From: DAIOXA01 sp050949165
GTDB taxonomy: Bacteria; Bacillota; Proteinivoracia; UBA4975
Length of the DNA stretch: 64,000 bases
Assembly: GCA_050949165.1 (NCBI GenBank)
Contig: JBMNFF010000001.1
Span: 62,001-126,000, forward strand
Direction: 5' to 3'
Numbering within the stretch: the stretch's first letter is position 1; each line of letters begins with the position of its first letter. Below, in pieces: positions 62,372 through 64,000 of the stretch. Made by a program: the position numbers and the translations under genes. A model generated the notes under the pieces. That model worked only from the letters and a program-made list of their open reading frames with translations, searched no databases and was not told where the DNA came from.

Positions 62372-62728
62372 TTAATCTTCAAAACGGAGCGGCTCTTCCA
62401 AAATGATGACGTTAATGGAAATCTGGTGTTTGGGGTCATAGTCCTTGAGGACTGAGACCACCGGCAGATGCATGCGCTCTTGGATGAGCGTCTTGAGTTT
62501 CTGTTTATGAGCATCGATGAGAACCAAGTCTATTTCCCGGGTTGGCACTCCAGTGGCGTCCAGAGTGGCCAAGGCTGGTACCCGGAGGTTGATGGAAACG
62601 ATGGTGATGGCATTCTCATTGATGTAGACCTTCTGAGAATGCAGGCCCCGGCCAAAGACCTCGTAATTGACTTCGTTATTAATGGCCAGCAAAGTTTGCT
62701 TAAAAGCACCCAAGCTAGTATGAGTCAT
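62372..62728 (-). CDS. DUF2294-like small protein
   Basis: This 118-residue soluble alpha/beta protein resembles DUF2294 family members by the order of elements: a GRGLHSQKVYINENAITIVSI strand pair, a long helix (IDLVLIDAHKQKLKTLIQERMHL) and a VVSVLKDYDPKHQ turn with a final strand VIILEE. The function of the family is unknown. ATG at 62728 follows GGGGTGG. It is 190 bases upstream of the NIF3-like gene on the same strand, with a structured spacer between them. Confidence 0.6.
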   Translation of the reverse strand: MTHTSLGAFKQTLLAINNEVNYEVFGRGLHSQKVYINENAITIVSINLRVPALATLDATGVPTREIDLVLIDAHKQKLKTLIQERMHLPVVSVLKDYDPKHQISINVIILEEPLRFED

Positions 62729-62811
62729 ATATCCACCCCAGGGGGTTATTCGACACAAAAAGAAAAAGTCCTGCTGGAAAGTTAATTTTTTAACAAAAAA
62801 ATATAGCGATG

Positions 62812-62851
62812 TAAAAAGAACGGAGGTTCAGCATTTGAACCTTAACCGTTC
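62812..62851 (-). terminator. Rho-independent terminator of DUF92 gene
   Basis: On the minus strand a two-part stem (GAACGG/CCGTTC around GGTTCA/TGAACC) is followed by TTTTT. It lies about 70 bases beyond the DUF92 stop. Confidence 0.75.
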
Positions 62852-62921
62852 ACTAGCAGGTATAGTGTAACACCCGATTTATTTCTTTACTATGGTAAAT
62901 AATGGCCGCGGGCTTGCGGCG

Positions 62922-63728
62922 TTAGCGGAAATAGCAATACATTCCCATGGCCAAGAGGCTGCCTGCCAGGGAGCAGAGCAGATTGACCAGGTCATTGGGG
63001 AAGCACTTCAGCCCACGTGCCATCCGGGTGGCCTGGGCGCAGTGGAGCTTGCGCTCGGTGAGCTTGCCACAGACGGAGCATCGGTACATGGTCTGGACGG
63101 TGGCGCCCAGGATGCTGTCTACGATGCTGCCGAAAAAGCCGCCAAGAGTCGCCGCAGCTAAGACCAGGGGGAAGCCGGTTTCCCCGTCCACCAGCGACAG
63201 GCCCAGGGCTGCAGCCAGGGCGATAAAGGCCGAGCCGGCCAGGGAGGCAGTCAGCCCCAAAGGGCTGACTGCTCCCGAGGCGCCGGGGGCGGTAGCTTGC
63301 AGAGTGAGGATGTTCACCGGTGGTTTTTTGCTCAGGACGCCGATTTCGGTGGCCCAGGTGTCGGCGTTGACGGCGGCAAAGGCGGCGATATAGCCGACGC
63401 AATAGACGGCGTCGGCGGTCAATCGCCAGAGGATGACCAGGGCCAGGCCCACGGCGCCGTTGGCCAGGACCTGAAGCCAGTCCCGGCGGCCAGTTTTGGC
63501 AAAGTCCGCTACCACCAGGGATTTGTCCCGGGAACGAAACTTGCTGAGCAGGCTGGAGGAGATAAAAAAGAGGATGAGAATAGACCAGGACAGCCAGGTT
63601 CCCAGGCCAAAGATCAGGGCGCCCAGGATTATGGCGGCGACAAAGCCGCTGGGGGAAAGGGACTGCTTATAATAGGCCGCCCCGGCAATTATGGCGCTGA
63701 GGGCAAGGCCCCAAATAAAGTGCGACAT
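62922..63728 (-). CDS. DUF92 family membrane protein (VTE6-like)
   Basis: This 268-residue membrane protein of about seven segments has the DUF92 motif AAFAAVNADTWATEIGVLSK, where the acidic residues resemble CDP-alcohol or polyprenyl phosphate chemistry. Plant VTE6, a member of the family, phosphorylates phytyl phosphate. A four-cysteine-type motif (YRCSVCGKLTERKLHC) follows near 215-230. ATG at 63728 follows GAGGAGG. The upstream gene is a phytol/dolichol-kinase-like protein, so the two may act in turn on an isoprenoid alcohol, which is inference from the VTE5/VTE6 pair. Confidence 0.85.
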   Translation of the reverse strand: MSHFIWGLALSAIIAGAAYYKQSLSPSGFVAAIILGALIFGLGTWLSWSILILFFISSSLLSKFRSRDKSLVVADFAKTGRRDWLQVLANGAVGLALVILWRLTADAVYCVGYIAAFAAVNADTWATEIGVLSKKPPVNILTLQATAPGASGAVSPLGLTASLAGSAFIALAAALGLSLVDGETGFPLVLAAATLGGFFGSIVDSILGATVQTMYRCSVCGKLTERKLHCAQATRMARGLKCFPNDLVNLLCSLAGSLLAMGMYCYFR

Positions 63729-63748
63729 TAGACATGCCTCCTCGAGGT

Positions 63749-64000
63749 CTAGAAAAGGATGATGTACGCTACTGCGACTACCGTGAAGGGAACAGTGAGG
63801 TTATCTAGTCCCCAGGGAGTGACGGCCTCCACCACTGTGGCCAGGGCTGACAACAGGACGGCCACTGCCACAATGAAGAGGGGTTGGCCCATGCCAATAT
63901 TGGTAGCCAAGATCAGGAAGAGGGGAAGCAGGGCAGCCAGGAACATGGCTATGCTCCCTTCCACGCTCTTGGTGGAGTTCAGAAAATTCCACTTGCGCCG
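63749..64000 (-). CDS. Phytol/dolichol kinase-like protein, 3' end only
   Basis: Only the last 83 residues are in the window; the gene continues past base 64000. The stretch FLNSTKSVEGSIAMFLAALL matches the conserved KSxEGS motif of the VTE5/SEC59/DGK1 CTP-dependent lipid kinase family, and three hydrophobic segments follow. It is 20 bases upstream of the DUF92 gene and probably in one operon with it. Confidence 0.7.
   Translation of the reverse strand, partial: RRKWNFLNSTKSVEGSIAMFLAALLPLFLILATNIGMGQPLFIVAVAVLLSALATVVEAVTPWGLDNLTVPFTVVAVAYIILF

Noticed and set aside
1..64000. tRNA, rRNA, CRISPR array, IS element or prophage
   Set aside because: No cloverleaf, rRNA segment, regular spacer-repeat series, transposase or phage structural gene could be seen in either strand.

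Overview
The window looks like a chromosomal segment of a Gram-positive Bacillota species, probably Clostridia or Limnochordia-like. The evidence is strong AGGAGG-type ribosome sites, frequent TTG and GTG starts, many hairpin-plus-T-run terminators, a tandem CtsR operator, a Bacillus-type LexA box and a DacF-like D,D-carboxypeptidase. No tRNA, rRNA, CRISPR array, transposase or phage structural gene was recognised. Base composition is mosaic. About 1-25.9 kb is visibly more AT-rich, and from about 26 kb onward genes are GC-rich, most strongly at 31-51 kb, where long antisense open frames are only shadows.

Region 1 (0.18-15.5 kb) is an accessory helicase island. It holds a HelD/UvrD-like helicase gene broken by two frameshifts, then a tightly coupled pair: a 1623-residue protein with a degenerate SF2-like N-domain, coiled coils, a beta-rich half and a C-terminal zinc ribbon, followed by a 1598-residue DEAH helicase with zinc clusters and a DUF1998 C-terminus. 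Next come a RelE-type toxin domain fused to a UvrD-like helicase and an orphan 303-residue protein. The set resembles DISARM-like defence arrays but matches no system I can name. It is the best candidate for an undescribed system.

Region 2 (15.9-24.8 kb) carries a MATE exporter, a TetR regulator and a divergent gene set: a two-component sodium/solute symporter, a flavin reductase, an acyl-CoA synthetase, a KAS III-like enzyme, a MaoC hydratase and a FabG-like SDR. This looks like uptake and CoA-dependent processing of a carboxylic acid under TetR control. A decayed copy of the MATE 3' end lies at the far edge of the cluster.

Region 3 (25-31 kb) has single genes: a lipoprotein, a YhfZ paralogue, a DUF488 protein behind a LexA box, Hsp20 behind CtsR boxes, a LysO-type exporter and an orphan MASE3 histidine kinase. 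Region 4 (31-41.9 kb) pairs a nucleotidyltransferase/phosphomannomutase-like fusion with a giant NdvB-type cyclic beta-1,2-glucan synthase. A convergent membrane-anchored nuclease-like gene follows.

Region 5 (43.1-51.6 kb) is a Gram-positive version of the E. coli yhf operon (yhfZ, Y, U, T, V/php, S, X, W) with an extra amidase-signature gene and two matching palindromic operators. Region 6 (51.6-64 kb) holds DacF, a GxxG-repeat protein, a MerR/aldo-keto reductase pair with a classic 19-bp-spacer promoter, a ZIP transporter, an M28-like aminopeptidase, a DUF4097 protein, a NIF3-like protein with a Gate-domain membrane protein, DUF2294-like and DUF92 proteins, and the 3' end of a phytol/dolichol kinase-like gene cut by the window edge.
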